This document shows positions 8,383 to 16,776 of a stretch of DNA of 45,463 nucleotides, in pieces. The stretch is from Massilia psychrophila (lineage in GTDB: Bacteria > Pseudomonadota > Gammaproteobacteria > Burkholderiales > Burkholderiaceae_D). The notes under the pieces were generated by a model. It was given only the letters and a program-made list of their open reading frames with translations, was not told the origin of the DNA and did not search any database. Location: positions 1 to 45,463 of the forward strand of contig NZ_PDOB01000034.1 in the NCBI RefSeq assembly GCF_002760665.1, read 5' to 3'. The translations under genes and the position numbers were made by a program. Position 1 is the stretch's first letter. Each line of letters begins with the position of its first letter.

Positions 8383-8963
8383 GGCGGCCCGGCCATGGGT
8401 TGTTCACTCTCGCTTGGCCCCGTCCCTCGTGCCCCGGCGTCTTTGAGCAGCGCCACGCGCAGCGCCGGCGCGGTGGTCTTCGGATCGAGCCAGATGCCGA
8501 AGAAGGCGCGGGCGAAGTCGTCGTCAATGACGGTCGCCATCGGCTTGCCGTCGAGGTAGAAGCGCGTGCCCTGGCTTGGCACGAACACACCGGTGATATG
8601 GGAACCTTCCCGCACATCGGGGAAAATCGCCGTCATTTTCTGCAGCCATGCCTGGCGTTGGCCCGGACTGCCGGCGCCGATTTTTTCCATCTGCTCGGCA
8701 CTCGCCTCGGCGATCTTTTTGCCATTGAGCTTGCGCGCGTACCGCAGGTCGAGCGCGAACGGCGTGCTCGATCCATAGCCCTGCGGCCCGACCCACAGCT
8801 GGGCGGAATAGATGTTCACCGCAAAATAGCTGAACGCGCCGCTGCCGGCCAGCCGCGCCTTCGGCACGTCCTGCTCGATGTGGGCCGGCGCCGCGTGCGC
8901 CAGCGTGGCGGCCAGCGCCAGCGCCAGCAAGGCCGGAAGAGCCAAAACGCGGCGCGCCATCAT
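8379..8963 (-). CDS. chalcone-isomerase-like periplasmic protein
   Basis: 194 residues from ATG 8963, whose ATGA overlaps the Cfa-like stop; an alternative ATG follows immediately at 8960. Signal peptide LALPALLALALAATLAHA, then a chalcone-isomerase-like domain (GSGAFSYFAVNIYSAQLWVG, LDLRYARKLNGKKIAEASAEQM, FVPSQGTRFYLDGKPM, FFGIWLDPKT). Bacterial members are not flavonoid enzymes; the fold relates to fatty-acid-binding proteins. A lipid-binding periplasmic role fits the cluster, but it is inferred. Confidence 0.85.
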   Translation of the reverse strand: MMARRVLALPALLALALAATLAHAAPAHIEQDVPKARLAGSGAFSYFAVNIYSAQLWVGPQGYGSSTPFALDLRYARKLNGKKIAEASAEQMEKIGAGSPGQRQAWLQKMTAIFPDVREGSHITGVFVPSQGTRFYLDGKPMATVIDDDFARAFFGIWLDPKTTAPALRVALLKDAGARGTGPSESEQPMAGPP

Positions 8964-10246
8964 GCCCGCTTCACCAGCGTGAAATGCATGACGTCGGTAT
9001 TGCGGGCCCTGAAGGCGGCCTCGCAGTAGCACAGGTAGAACTCCCAGGTAAGGATGAAGCGCTCGTCAAAACCCTGGGCGCGCACCGCGCCGAGCTGCGC
9101 GTGGAAGGCCTTTCGCCACGCCACCAGGGTGTCGGCGTAGTCGATGCCGAAGCCGAATTGATCGACCACTTCCAGGCCGTGCTCGGCTGCGAGGCGGACG
9201 AACCTGGAAGGCGACGGCAGCATCCCGCCGGGGAAAATGAACTGCTGGATGAAGTCGGTGCCCTTGCGGTAACGCTCGAACAGTTCGTCGGCGATGACGA
9301 TGGTCTGCACGCAGGCGCGCCTGCCTGGCTTCAGGCTGCGCGCAATGCACTGAAAATAGCTCGGCCAGTAGCTTTCGCCAACCGCTTCGAACATCTCGAT
9401 CGAAGCGATGGCGTCGTACTGGCCGCTGCTGTCGCGGTAGTCGCACAGCTGCAGATCGACCTGATCGGCCAGGCCAGCGCCGTCGATGCGTTTTTGCGCG
9501 TACGCCAGCTGTTCGGTCGACAGCGTCAGTCCGGTGACGAAGGCGCCCGCTTCGCGCGCGGCGATCTCGGCAAAGCCGCCCCAGCCGCAGCCGATTTCGA
9601 GCACCCGCGCGCCCGGCGCTAGGTCGAGCTGGCCGAGGATGCGGCGAAATTTTGCCGCCTGCGCCAATGCCAGGTTGCCGCCGGCCGACTCGGTAAATAA
9701 GGCGCTCGAATACGTCATCGACGGATCGAGCCACAACTGATAAAACGGGTTGCCGATGTCGTAGTGGGCGTGGATGTTCTTGCGGCTGCCGGCCTTGCTG
9801 TTGCGGTTGAGCAGATGCTTGATACGGTAGAACAGGCTGCCCAGCCAGCTGCCGTACACCAGCGACTCGATTTGGGCGCGGTTGTGCGCCAGCAGTTCGA
9901 TCAGGCCGGGCAAGTCGGACGTACTCCAGTCGCCGCCGATGTACGACTCGGCAAAGCCGATGTCGCCCGAGCGCATGGCGGCGGAAAACAGGTTCCAGTT
10001 GCGCAGCTCCAGTGTCAGTGCCGGCTTCGGTTGCAATCCGGCCGGCGCCGAGGCGGCGCCGAAATGGCGGCACACGCCGTCGGGAGTGGTCAGCGCCAGC
10101 GCACCGTGCTTCAGGTTCGCCAGCAGCTTGAGGATGATCCTGGCGGCCGGCGGCGCCGAACCTGCGGGACTGGCGGGAGTGGCGGCATTCGCGCTGGAAT
10201 TTGCCGCGCGGGCCGGCACGAGCGAAGTTATGGAGTCGGAGTTCAT
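8960..10246 (-). CDS. cyclopropane-fatty-acyl-phospholipid synthase-like SAM methyltransferase
   Basis: 428 residues from ATG 10246, which overlaps the DUF1365 stop as ATGA. The N-terminal domain has FAESYIGGDWSTSDLPGLIE and the mid region NIHAHYDIGNPFYQLWLDPS with MTYSSALF, all hallmarks of CfaA enzymes. The SAM motif is VLEIGCGWGGFAEIAA, followed by FEAVGESYWPSYF and FIFPGGMLPS. These enzymes methylate unsaturated acyl chains of membrane phospholipids. The partners (DUF1365, flavin amine-oxidase-like protein) match clusters linked to singlet-oxygen or light response and furan/branched fatty acids in other proteobacteria, so the product may not be a plain cyclopropane. Confidence 0.9.
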   Translation of the reverse strand: MNSDSITSLVPARAANSSANAATPASPAGSAPPAARIILKLLANLKHGALALTTPDGVCRHFGAASAPAGLQPKPALTLELRNWNLFSAAMRSGDIGFAESYIGGDWSTSDLPGLIELLAHNRAQIESLVYGSWLGSLFYRIKHLLNRNSKAGSRKNIHAHYDIGNPFYQLWLDPSMTYSSALFTESAGGNLALAQAAKFRRILGQLDLAPGARVLEIGCGWGGFAEIAAREAGAFVTGLTLSTEQLAYAQKRIDGAGLADQVDLQLCDYRDSSGQYDAIASIEMFEAVGESYWPSYFQCIARSLKPGRRACVQTIVIADELFERYRKGTDFIQQFIFPGGMLPSPSRFVRLAAEHGLEVVDQFGFGIDYADTLVAWRKAFHAQLGAVRAQGFDERFILTWEFYLCYCEAAFRARNTDVMHFTLVKRA

Positions 10247-11001
10247 CGGGTTACTTTTTGATGTGGTGGGACTGGTTTCGGATGGAACGGCAACCGCTTG
10301 AGGAACAGCCGCAGCGCCTGGAAATGGATGCGGACGACGACGCCGAAGGTCATCAACGGATATTTGAAAAAGGCGGCGCCAACACCGGCACTGGTGATTG
10401 GCACGCCGATGCCCGACAGGCTCGTTTGCAGCAGCAGGCCGTCGGCGTCCTGGTAGTCGATGCAGGCCAGCGTGTTTTCGGCCATTTGTCCGCGCAACGG
10501 GCGCATCGCGCGCATGAAACGGAAGCGGTAGCGGCCCTCGACGGCGAAAAATGGCGATACGTGGAACACCTTGCGCGCTTCCATTTCGCTGCCGTTGGCG
10601 ATCTCGGCGCCGTTGTCCAGAAGGTAGAAATGGCGTTCGCCGAAGGTGTTGCGCACGTCGCACAGCACCGCGCGCAGCGCGCCGTCGGCGCGGTGGCAGA
10701 ACCAGAACGAGACGGGGTTGAACACGTAGCCGAGCACGCGCGGCATGGCCTGCAGCCAGATCTCGCCATCGGCATCGAACACGCCTTCGCGCCGCAGCAG
10801 CGCGTCGATCCATTCCGCCAGCGGGGTGGTGCCGTCGCCATGGTCGGCATCATGGAACGACAGCAGGTTGAAGCGGTTGTACGAGAACAGCGCACAGCCG
10901 GCTCGCGGCGCACGCACCGGCAGGCGCAGGTAGTAGGCGCGGTACTCGAAGGCGTTGACGACCGGGCGCAGGCGCTTGTGGCGCACCTGGCCGAAGCACA
11001 A
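10243..11001 (-). CDS. DUF1365 protein
   Basis: 252 residues, full-length DUF1365: VRHKRLRPVVNAFEYRAYYL near the start, FSYNRFNLLSFHDADHG, VLGYVFNPVSFWFC, VRNTFGERHFYLL and KVFHVSPFF. Found almost always beside a Cfa-type methyltransferase and an FAD-dependent oxidoreductase, as here; the biochemical role is unestablished. The start is uncertain: TTG at 11001 is the first usual codon and no ATG lies between it and the upstream stop, so an unusual or overlapping start is possible. The stop overlaps the next gene (ATGA). Confidence 0.88.
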   Translation of the reverse strand: MCFGQVRHKRLRPVVNAFEYRAYYLRLPVRAPRAGCALFSYNRFNLLSFHDADHGDGTTPLAEWIDALLRREGVFDADGEIWLQAMPRVLGYVFNPVSFWFCHRADGALRAVLCDVRNTFGERHFYLLDNGAEIANGSEMEARKVFHVSPFFAVEGRYRFRFMRAMRPLRGQMAENTLACIDYQDADGLLLQTSLSGIGVPITSAGVGAAFFKYPLMTFGVVVRIHFQALRLFLKRLPFHPKPVPPHQKVTR

Positions 11002-11026
11002 CTGGGCGTGCGCAACCGCGCCGCGC

Positions 11027-12331
11027 TCAGGCGGCTGAATGCTGGCGCTCCATTGCCAGGGCGGTCAGCGACGCCGCCACCGCCAGTCCCGATTTCAGGC
11101 CGTCCTCGTGGAAGCCGTAGCCGGTCCAGGCGCCGGCGAACCAGGTATTCTGCTCGCCCTGGATCTGTACCAGGCGCTCCTGGGCGGCGGTGGCCGCGGC
11201 ATCGAACACCGGGTGAGCGTAGTCGAATTGGGCCAGCACGCGGGCCGGGTCGGGCGCGTCGATCGGATTGAGCGAGACGATCACCGGCGCGGTGCATGGC
11301 AGCGGCTGCAGCATGTTTAGCAGATAGTGCACGCAGACTTCGGGCTTGGCGGCAGCGCTGCTCTGGTAGTTCCAGGCCGACCATGCCTTGCGGCGCTCCG
11401 GCAGGCAGGTGGAATCGGTGTGCAACACCGCGCGGTTCGGCTGGTAGCGGATGGCCGACAGCACCCCTCGCTCGCCGCCGCTGGCGTCGCCCAGCAGCGC
11501 CAGCGCCTGGTCGCTGTGGCAGGCCATGACGACATGGTCGAAGTGTTCGACGCCGGCGGCGCTCTCGATGCGCACCGGGCGCGCGGCGCCGGTCCCGCGC
11601 AACACCGAGCGTACCGGGGCCGACAAGCGGCGCGATGGGATCGCGGCCAGCATCTTGTCGACGTAATTGCGCGCGCCGCCCTTTACGGTGCGCCACTGCG
11701 GCCGGTCGCTCACCTGCAGCAGGCCGTGGTTGTGGCAAAAGCGCACGAAGGTCGACAAAGGGAAAGCGAGCATCTGGTCGGACGGGCAGGACCAGATGCA
11801 GGCGGCCATCGGCAGCAGGTACCAGTGGCGGAACTGGGTGCTGTAGCCTTGCTGGTCGAGCCAGGCGCCGAGCGTGACAGCGGGGATCGCGCCGATGTGC
11901 GCCACTGCGCTGTCTTTCGCCATTGCGCTGGCTTGGCGGTTGAAGCGCAGGATATCCGCCACCATGCGTAAAAAGCGCGGATCGAGCAGGTTGGCGCGCT
12001 GAGCGAACACGGTGTCGAGGTTGGCGCCGGCCCATTCGAGCGTGCGCCCGCTTGAGCGCGGCAGCTTGACCGAAAACGACATCTCGCTCGGCGCCGACTC
12101 GACCCCGAGTTCATCGAACAGCTTCACCAGGTTCGGGTAGGTGCGCTCGTTAAAAACCAGGAAGCCGGTGTCGACGCCGAACTTGAAGCCGTCGAGCGCG
12201 ATGTCGACGGTGTTGCTATGACCGCCGAAATAGCTGCCTGCTTCGAACAACGTCACGTCTTGCCGCGCCTGCGCCAGGCGGTACGCGCATGACAACCCGG
12301 CAATACCGGCTCCTACCACTGCTATTTTCAT
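11027..12331 (-). CDS. FAD/NAD-dependent oxidoreductase (flavin amine-oxidase/desaturase-like)
   Basis: 434 residues. The dinucleotide-binding motif VVGAGIAGLSCAYRL lies at the extreme N-terminus, followed by LFEAGSYFGGHSNTVD and GVDTGFLVFNERTYPNL, typical of the COG2907 group related to amine oxidases and carotenoid desaturases. The C-terminus has WFAGAWTGYGFHEDGLKSG, the second FAD contact. First gene of the minus-strand cluster, immediately behind the divergent region shared with the CarH-like regulator. Likely oxidises or desaturates a lipid substrate made by the Cfa-like enzyme (inference). Confidence 0.88.
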   Translation of the reverse strand: MKIAVVGAGIAGLSCAYRLAQARQDVTLFEAGSYFGGHSNTVDIALDGFKFGVDTGFLVFNERTYPNLVKLFDELGVESAPSEMSFSVKLPRSSGRTLEWAGANLDTVFAQRANLLDPRFLRMVADILRFNRQASAMAKDSAVAHIGAIPAVTLGAWLDQQGYSTQFRHWYLLPMAACIWSCPSDQMLAFPLSTFVRFCHNHGLLQVSDRPQWRTVKGGARNYVDKMLAAIPSRRLSAPVRSVLRGTGAARPVRIESAAGVEHFDHVVMACHSDQALALLGDASGGERGVLSAIRYQPNRAVLHTDSTCLPERRKAWSAWNYQSSAAAKPEVCVHYLLNMLQPLPCTAPVIVSLNPIDAPDPARVLAQFDYAHPVFDAAATAAQERLVQIQGEQNTWFAGAWTGYGFHEDGLKSGLAVAASLTALAMERQHSAA

Positions 12332-12353
12332 GCCGCCGCCTTTTGTATTTTAA

Positions 12354-12430
12354 TTTGTCGTGGACAAACCATACTTCGCAATGATAATCCGTGAAATAAT
12401 CATTCTTGTCAAACGTTTGTCATGGACAGA
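12354..12430. promoter_or_regulatory. Overlapping divergent promoters with two 15-bp inverted repeats
   Basis: TTTGTC-GTG-GACAAA at 12354-12368 is a perfect 6-bp-arm dyad. TTTGTC-ATG-GACAGA at 12416-12430 is a near copy 62 bp away, about six helical turns. Plus-strand promoter: -35 TGGACA (12361-12366, inside copy 1), 16-bp spacer, -10 GATAAT (12383-12388). Minus-strand promoter: -35 TTGACA (complement of 12407-12412), 17-bp spacer, -10 GATTAT (complement of 12384-12389). The two -10 boxes coincide, so the promoters are mutually exclusive. An extra TTGTC half-site overlaps the minus -35. Likely operators of the CarH/LitR-type regulator (inference). Confidence 0.6.
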
Positions 12431-12640
12431 GTTCTTGCATCCTTTTTATACGTTGTTCAGCCCAAATCGGATTCAATGCAGGAACCATTTTTATTTTTCA
12501 ACTGCGCCGGGCAGTGTCGATATGCGTTTGCAACATCGGGCAAATTTGTCGTAGCTGCTCATAGTCGAGGTAAAATACCAACTGCCGCTTCAACGCGGCG
12601 ATGTCCTGAACAAGAACCAGAAACTGCGATCGAGCTTGCC

Positions 12641-13582
12641 ATGACCACTCCCCCTAGGCCTGTCGTCCTTTCCAGCATCAGCGATGTCGAGCGCGACGTC
12701 GGCGTTGCCAAGGAAACGCTGCGCGTGTGGGAACGCCGCTACGGCTTTCCCCAGCCCCAGCGCGACGCCAACGGCGAGCGCCTGTATCCGCCCGAACAGC
12801 TGGTCCGCCTGTCGCTGGTCAAGCGGCTGCTCGACCAGGGTTATCGGCCGGGCAAGATCATAGGGCTGGACATCGACGAGTTGGCCGAACTGGGCGCCAA
12901 GCCGGGCAAGGCGGTCGCGGCGCGCGGCCTGGACGATGCGGAAATCTGCGCCTGCATCGACCTGCTGCGGGCCCACAAGGTGGCCGAATTGCGCCAGCGC
13001 GTGTCGCAGGCGATGCTGTCGATGGGGTTGCAACGTGGCGTCGTCGAGCTGATCGCGCCTTTGACCGGCGCCGTCGGCCTGGCCTGGGCGCGCGGCGAGG
13101 TCGCCGTCTTCGAGGAGCACTTGTTTTCGGAAATGCTGCAAGGTTTGATGCGCAACGCCATTTTTGCCGCCACCCAGCAATCCGGCCATGCGCAGGCCAC
13201 GCCGCGCGTGCTCTTGACCACGGTGCCGCAGGAACGCCACGGGCTCGGCCTGCTGATGGCGGAAGCCCTGCTCTCGCTCGAACGGGCGCATTGCGTCTCG
13301 CTCGGCGTGCAGACCCCGCTCGGCGATATCGTCGACGCCGCGCGGTCCCAGCGCGCCGACATCGTCGCGCTGTCGTTCTCGGGCGTTACTTCGGCGCGCT
13401 CGATAATCGACAACGTCAACGAACTGCGCAGCCGGCTCGGCGACCAGGCCGAGGTGTGGGCCGGCGGTGCCGGCGTCGAAATGGCGCGCCGTCACCTGGC
13501 CCCGGGGACCGTACTCGACCTCACCACGATTCCCACGGCGGTGGCGCGCTGGCGCGCCCAGCACGCCACTCTTGCCGTCTGA
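12641..13582 (+). CDS. CarH/LitR-type MerR-family B12-binding photoreceptor regulator
   Basis: 313 residues. N-terminal MerR helix-turn-helix with ERDVGVAKETLRVWERRYGF, then a helical bundle with the CarH-type W-x9-E-H motif (W149 to E159-H160 in LAWARGEVAVFEEH). A C-terminal cobalamin-binding Rossmann domain carries E-x-H-x-x-G (E198, H200, G203 in QERHGLG). Family members bind adenosylcobalamin, repress DNA in the dark, and release it when light breaks the Co-C bond. The ATG at 12641 is chosen because the domain starts right after it. An in-frame extension to 12422 covers the operator region and is unlikely to be coding. Divergent from the lipid-modification cluster it probably controls. 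Confidence 0.88.
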   Translation: MTTPPRPVVLSSISDVERDVGVAKETLRVWERRYGFPQPQRDANGERLYPPEQLVRLSLVKRLLDQGYRPGKIIGLDIDELAELGAKPGKAVAARGLDDAEICACIDLLRAHKVAELRQRVSQAMLSMGLQRGVVELIAPLTGAVGLAWARGEVAVFEEHLFSEMLQGLMRNAIFAATQQSGHAQATPRVLLTTVPQERHGLGLLMAEALLSLERAHCVSLGVQTPLGDIVDAARSQRADIVALSFSGVTSARSIIDNVNELRSRLGDQAEVWAGGAGVEMARRHLAPGTVLDLTTIPTAVARWRAQHATLAV

Positions 13583-13616
13583 ACATGCCTGACGGCGGCT
13601 GACCGCCCTGCTCTGG

Positions 13617-13622
13617 TAAAAT
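13617..13622 (+). promoter_or_regulatory. Candidate extended -10 promoter for ftsY
   Basis: TAAAAT preceded by TGG (extended -10) lies 70 bases before the ftsY start, in the gap after the MerR-type gene. No convincing -35 at the usual distance, which is tolerated with an extended -10. Confidence 0.35.
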
Positions 13623-13691
13623 ACTGGCCAATCGATTCGTCGTGCCCGGCACCCCCGGGCATGTGCATGCAGCGCCCGCCCCCACACGCCA

Positions 13692-14828
13692 ATGTTCAGT
13701 TTTTTCAAGAAGAAACCGCCGGTTCCCGAGACCGCCCCGGCCGCCCCTGCTGCGGCGCCGGCACCCGCACCGCCTCCCACGCCTGCCGCGTCGCGCCGTT
13801 ATGGCACTACCTCGACATTCGTTGCGCCGACAGTGGCGCCGGTGCCGGTACCGGCCGCACCTGCCGCCGTCAGCCTGCCAATCGCCAAAATCGCCGAAAC
13901 CGCCGAGCGCCCGGTACTCGAGGCCGAACGCAGGTCGTCGTGGATGGCGCGCCTGAAGGCCGGGCTGTCGAAAACTTCCACCAACCTGTCGCTGCTGTTC
14001 GTCGGCGCCAAGATCGACGAAGACCTGTACGAGGAACTCGAGTCGGCGCTGCTGATGGCCGACGCCGGCGTAGACGCCACCCAGTTCCTGCTCGACGGCC
14101 TGCGCCGCAAGGTCAAGGAAGACAAGTTGCTGGACGCATCCGCCGTCAAGGCCGCGTTGAGACTGCTGATGACCGACCTGCTGCGCCCGCTCGAAAAGCC
14201 GCTCGAACTGGGCCGCCACACGCCGCTGGTGATGATGATCGCCGGCGTCAACGGCGCCGGCAAGACCACCACCATCGGCAAGCTCGCCAAGCACATGCAG
14301 CAGCACGAACAGTCGGTGCTGCTGGCCGCCGGCGACACCTTCCGCGCCGCCGCCCGCGAGCAACTGATGGTGTGGGGCCAGCGCAATAACGTCAACGTTA
14401 TTTCCCAGGAATCGGGCGATCCGGCCGCGGTCGCGTTCGACGCGGTGCAGTCCGGCAAGGCGCGCGCCATGAATGTCGTCATGGTCGACACCGCCGGCCG
14501 CCTGCCGACCCAGCTGCACTTGATGGAAGAGCTGAAAAAGATCAAACGCGTGATCGGCAAGGGCATGGACGGCGCCCCGCACGAAATCCTGCTGGTGATC
14601 GACGGCAATACCGGCCAGAACGCGCTGGCGCAAGTGAAGGCGTTCGACGACGCGTTGGGCCTGACCGGCCTGGTCATCACCAAGCTCGACGGCACCGCAA
14701 AAGGCGGCGTGCTGGCGGCGATCGCGCGCAGCCGCCCGGTGCCGGTGTATTTCATCGGCGTTGGCGAAAAAATCGAAGACTTGCAGCCATTTAGCGCCGA
14801 CGAGTTCGTCGAAGCGCTGCTCGGATAA
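13692..14828 (+). CDS. ftsY: Signal recognition particle receptor FtsY
   Basis: 378 residues. A short Ala/Pro-rich A-domain (MFSFFKKKPP followed by AP repeats, residues about 1-75) precedes the N domain (LSKTSTNLSLLF, EDLYEELESALLMADAGV). The GTPase G domain has P-loop AGVNGAGKTTTIGKLAKHM, DTFRAAAREQL, DTAGR and the specificity motif TKLDGTAKGG. FtsY docks SRP-ribosome complexes at the inner membrane for co-translational insertion. First of the ftsY-ftsE-ftsX-rpoH block; ftsE starts 5 bases after its stop. Confidence 0.97.
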   Translation: MFSFFKKKPPVPETAPAAPAAAPAPAPPPTPAASRRYGTTSTFVAPTVAPVPVPAAPAAVSLPIAKIAETAERPVLEAERRSSWMARLKAGLSKTSTNLSLLFVGAKIDEDLYEELESALLMADAGVDATQFLLDGLRRKVKEDKLLDASAVKAALRLLMTDLLRPLEKPLELGRHTPLVMMIAGVNGAGKTTTIGKLAKHMQQHEQSVLLAAGDTFRAAAREQLMVWGQRNNVNVISQESGDPAAVAFDAVQSGKARAMNVVMVDTAGRLPTQLHLMEELKKIKRVIGKGMDGAPHEILLVIDGNTGQNALAQVKAFDDALGLTGLVITKLDGTAKGGVLAAIARSRPVPVYFIGVGEKIEDLQPFSADEFVEALLG

Positions 14829-14833
14829 GCCCC

Positions 14834-15504
<671 letters not shown>

Positions 15505-15508
<4 letters not shown>

Positions 15509-16425
15509 AGCGCTGGATGCGGCAACACCGCTTCGCCATCGGCGCCGCGCTCGGCAACCTCGGCAAGTCGCCCGGTAGCTTCCTGTTCAACGTGGTGGTG
15601 GTGGCGATCGCGCTGGCGCTGCCGTTCGCCGGCTTGACCTTGCTCGACAACGTCAGGCCGATGTCGGAGCAGTTGTCGGTCGATCCGGAGATCAGCCTGT
15701 TCGTCACACCGGCGACGACGCGCGAACAGGCGCTGGCGCTAGCGCCGGCGCTGCGCGACATACTGCGCGGTAGCAACGGAAAAGTCGTTTTTGTGGCGCG
15801 CGAACAGGCACTCGAGACGCTCAAGGCAAAGAACGGCCTGGCCGAAGTGCTCGGCACGCTGGGAGAAAATCCGCTGCCGGACGGCTATATGATGAAGCTC
15901 GACGGCTTTAGCAGCGCGCAAGATGCCGCCAAGGTCGACGCGCTGGCCGCACAGTTGCGCGCGCTGCCTGGCGTCGACACGGTGCAGGTCGACTCGGCCT
16001 GGGTCAAGCGCCTCGCCGCCCTGCTCGGCGTGCTGCGCCTGGCGCTGCTGCTGCTGGCGGTGACGCTCGGCATGGTGGTGATCGCCGTCGTGTTCAATAC
16101 CATCCGCCTGCAAGTGCTGACCCAGCGCGACGAAATCGCCGTCTCCAAGCTGATCGGCGCAACCGACGGCTTCATTCACCGGCCGTTTTATTACACTGGT
16201 GCGCTGCTTGGCTTGTGCGCCGGCATCGTGGCGCTTGGCGCGGTGACGCTGGCTTTGGGTCCGCTGAACGTGTCGATTGCCGAATTCGCCAGCCTGTACG
16301 CCAGCCAGTTCCAGCTGAACCCGCTCGGTCCCGCCGGCATGCTCGCCCTGCTCGCCATCAGTGCCGCTCTCGGCCTGGCCGGCGCCCTGCTGTCGGTGCA
16401 GCGCCACCTGGCGCGATTGAACTAA
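15505..16425 (+). CDS. ftsX: Cell division ABC transporter permease FtsX
   Basis: 306 residues with the FtsX layout: short cytoplasmic N-terminus, TM1 (SFLFNVVVVAIALALPFAGL), a periplasmic domain (about 60-165, with MSEQLSVDPEISLFV and GDxx-like loops), then three TM helices at the C-terminus, with the conserved cytoplasmic loop IRLQVLTQRDEIAVSKLIGA. Works with FtsE to transmit ATP hydrolysis to septal amidase regulation. Overlaps ftsE, so the two are translationally coupled. Confidence 0.94.
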
Positions 16426-16595
16426 ATAGGTCGCCTCGGGTCTGATTCCACTTGACCGTGCGTAAACGAACAGAAGACCGGCGTCAACTGGCGTTATCGT
16501 ACGGTCCATTGGATTGTCATAGTGGCGATTACTTTCCCCGCACTGCGCGCCCGGATTGATAAATATCAATAGTTGACAGCGACTGTCCCCTACAG

Positions 16596-16636
16596 TGTAG
16601 GTTGCCCCAAAAAATGATCTTTAGGGCAACCTTACA
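16596..16636. repeat. Long inverted repeat between ftsX and rpoH
   Basis: TGTAGGTTGCCC (16596-16607) pairs with GGGCAACCTTACA (16624-16636) with one bulged base, around a 16-base A/T-rich loop. No T-run follows on either strand, so it is not a standard terminator, though it could end ftsX transcripts by a factor-dependent route or bind a regulator upstream of rpoH. Confidence 0.5.
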
Positions 16637-16663
16637 GTCTATCAAGGTCATAGTTTCAGGCGA

Positions 16664-16690
16664 TTGGCACTCTAACCCGGAGAGTGCTAA
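16664..16690. promoter_or_regulatory. CIRCE element (HrcA operator) upstream of rpoH
   Basis: TTGGCACTC-N9-GAGTGCTAA: 17 of 18 arm positions match the CIRCE consensus TTAGCACTC-N9-GAGTGCTAA. It lies 86 bases before the rpoH start. A -10-like TATTAT follows at 16693-16698. CIRCE is bound by the heat-shock repressor HrcA; HrcA control of rpoH has been described for betaproteobacteria from comparative genomics. This links the two heat-shock circuits here. Confidence 0.88.
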
Positions 16691-16776
16691 ACTATTATTG
16701 CATGGCTGGGAAGACAAGACCACCGCCAGCGTCCGGTAACAAACAATGCTGTACCGATCACATTACGAGGCTATAC

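Noticed and set aside
7121-8617. 498-residue minus frame overlapping the MFS transporter
   Set aside because: Arg/Ala/Gly-rich shadow; the other minus frame encodes a coherent 12-helix transporter with ATGA junctions.
10353-12035. 560-residue minus frame across DUF1365 and the FAD oxidoreductase
   Set aside because: Composition is that of a shadow frame; both real genes have recognisable family motifs in other frames.
12422-12640. N-terminal extension of the CarH-like regulator
   Set aside because: The extension would start inside the operator/promoter region and has no MerR-like sequence; ATG 12641 directly precedes the HTH domain.
16684-16776. Longer RpoH start at 16684
   Set aside because: It lies inside the CIRCE element and adds unrelated residues; ATG 16777 has a ribosome site and the family start.
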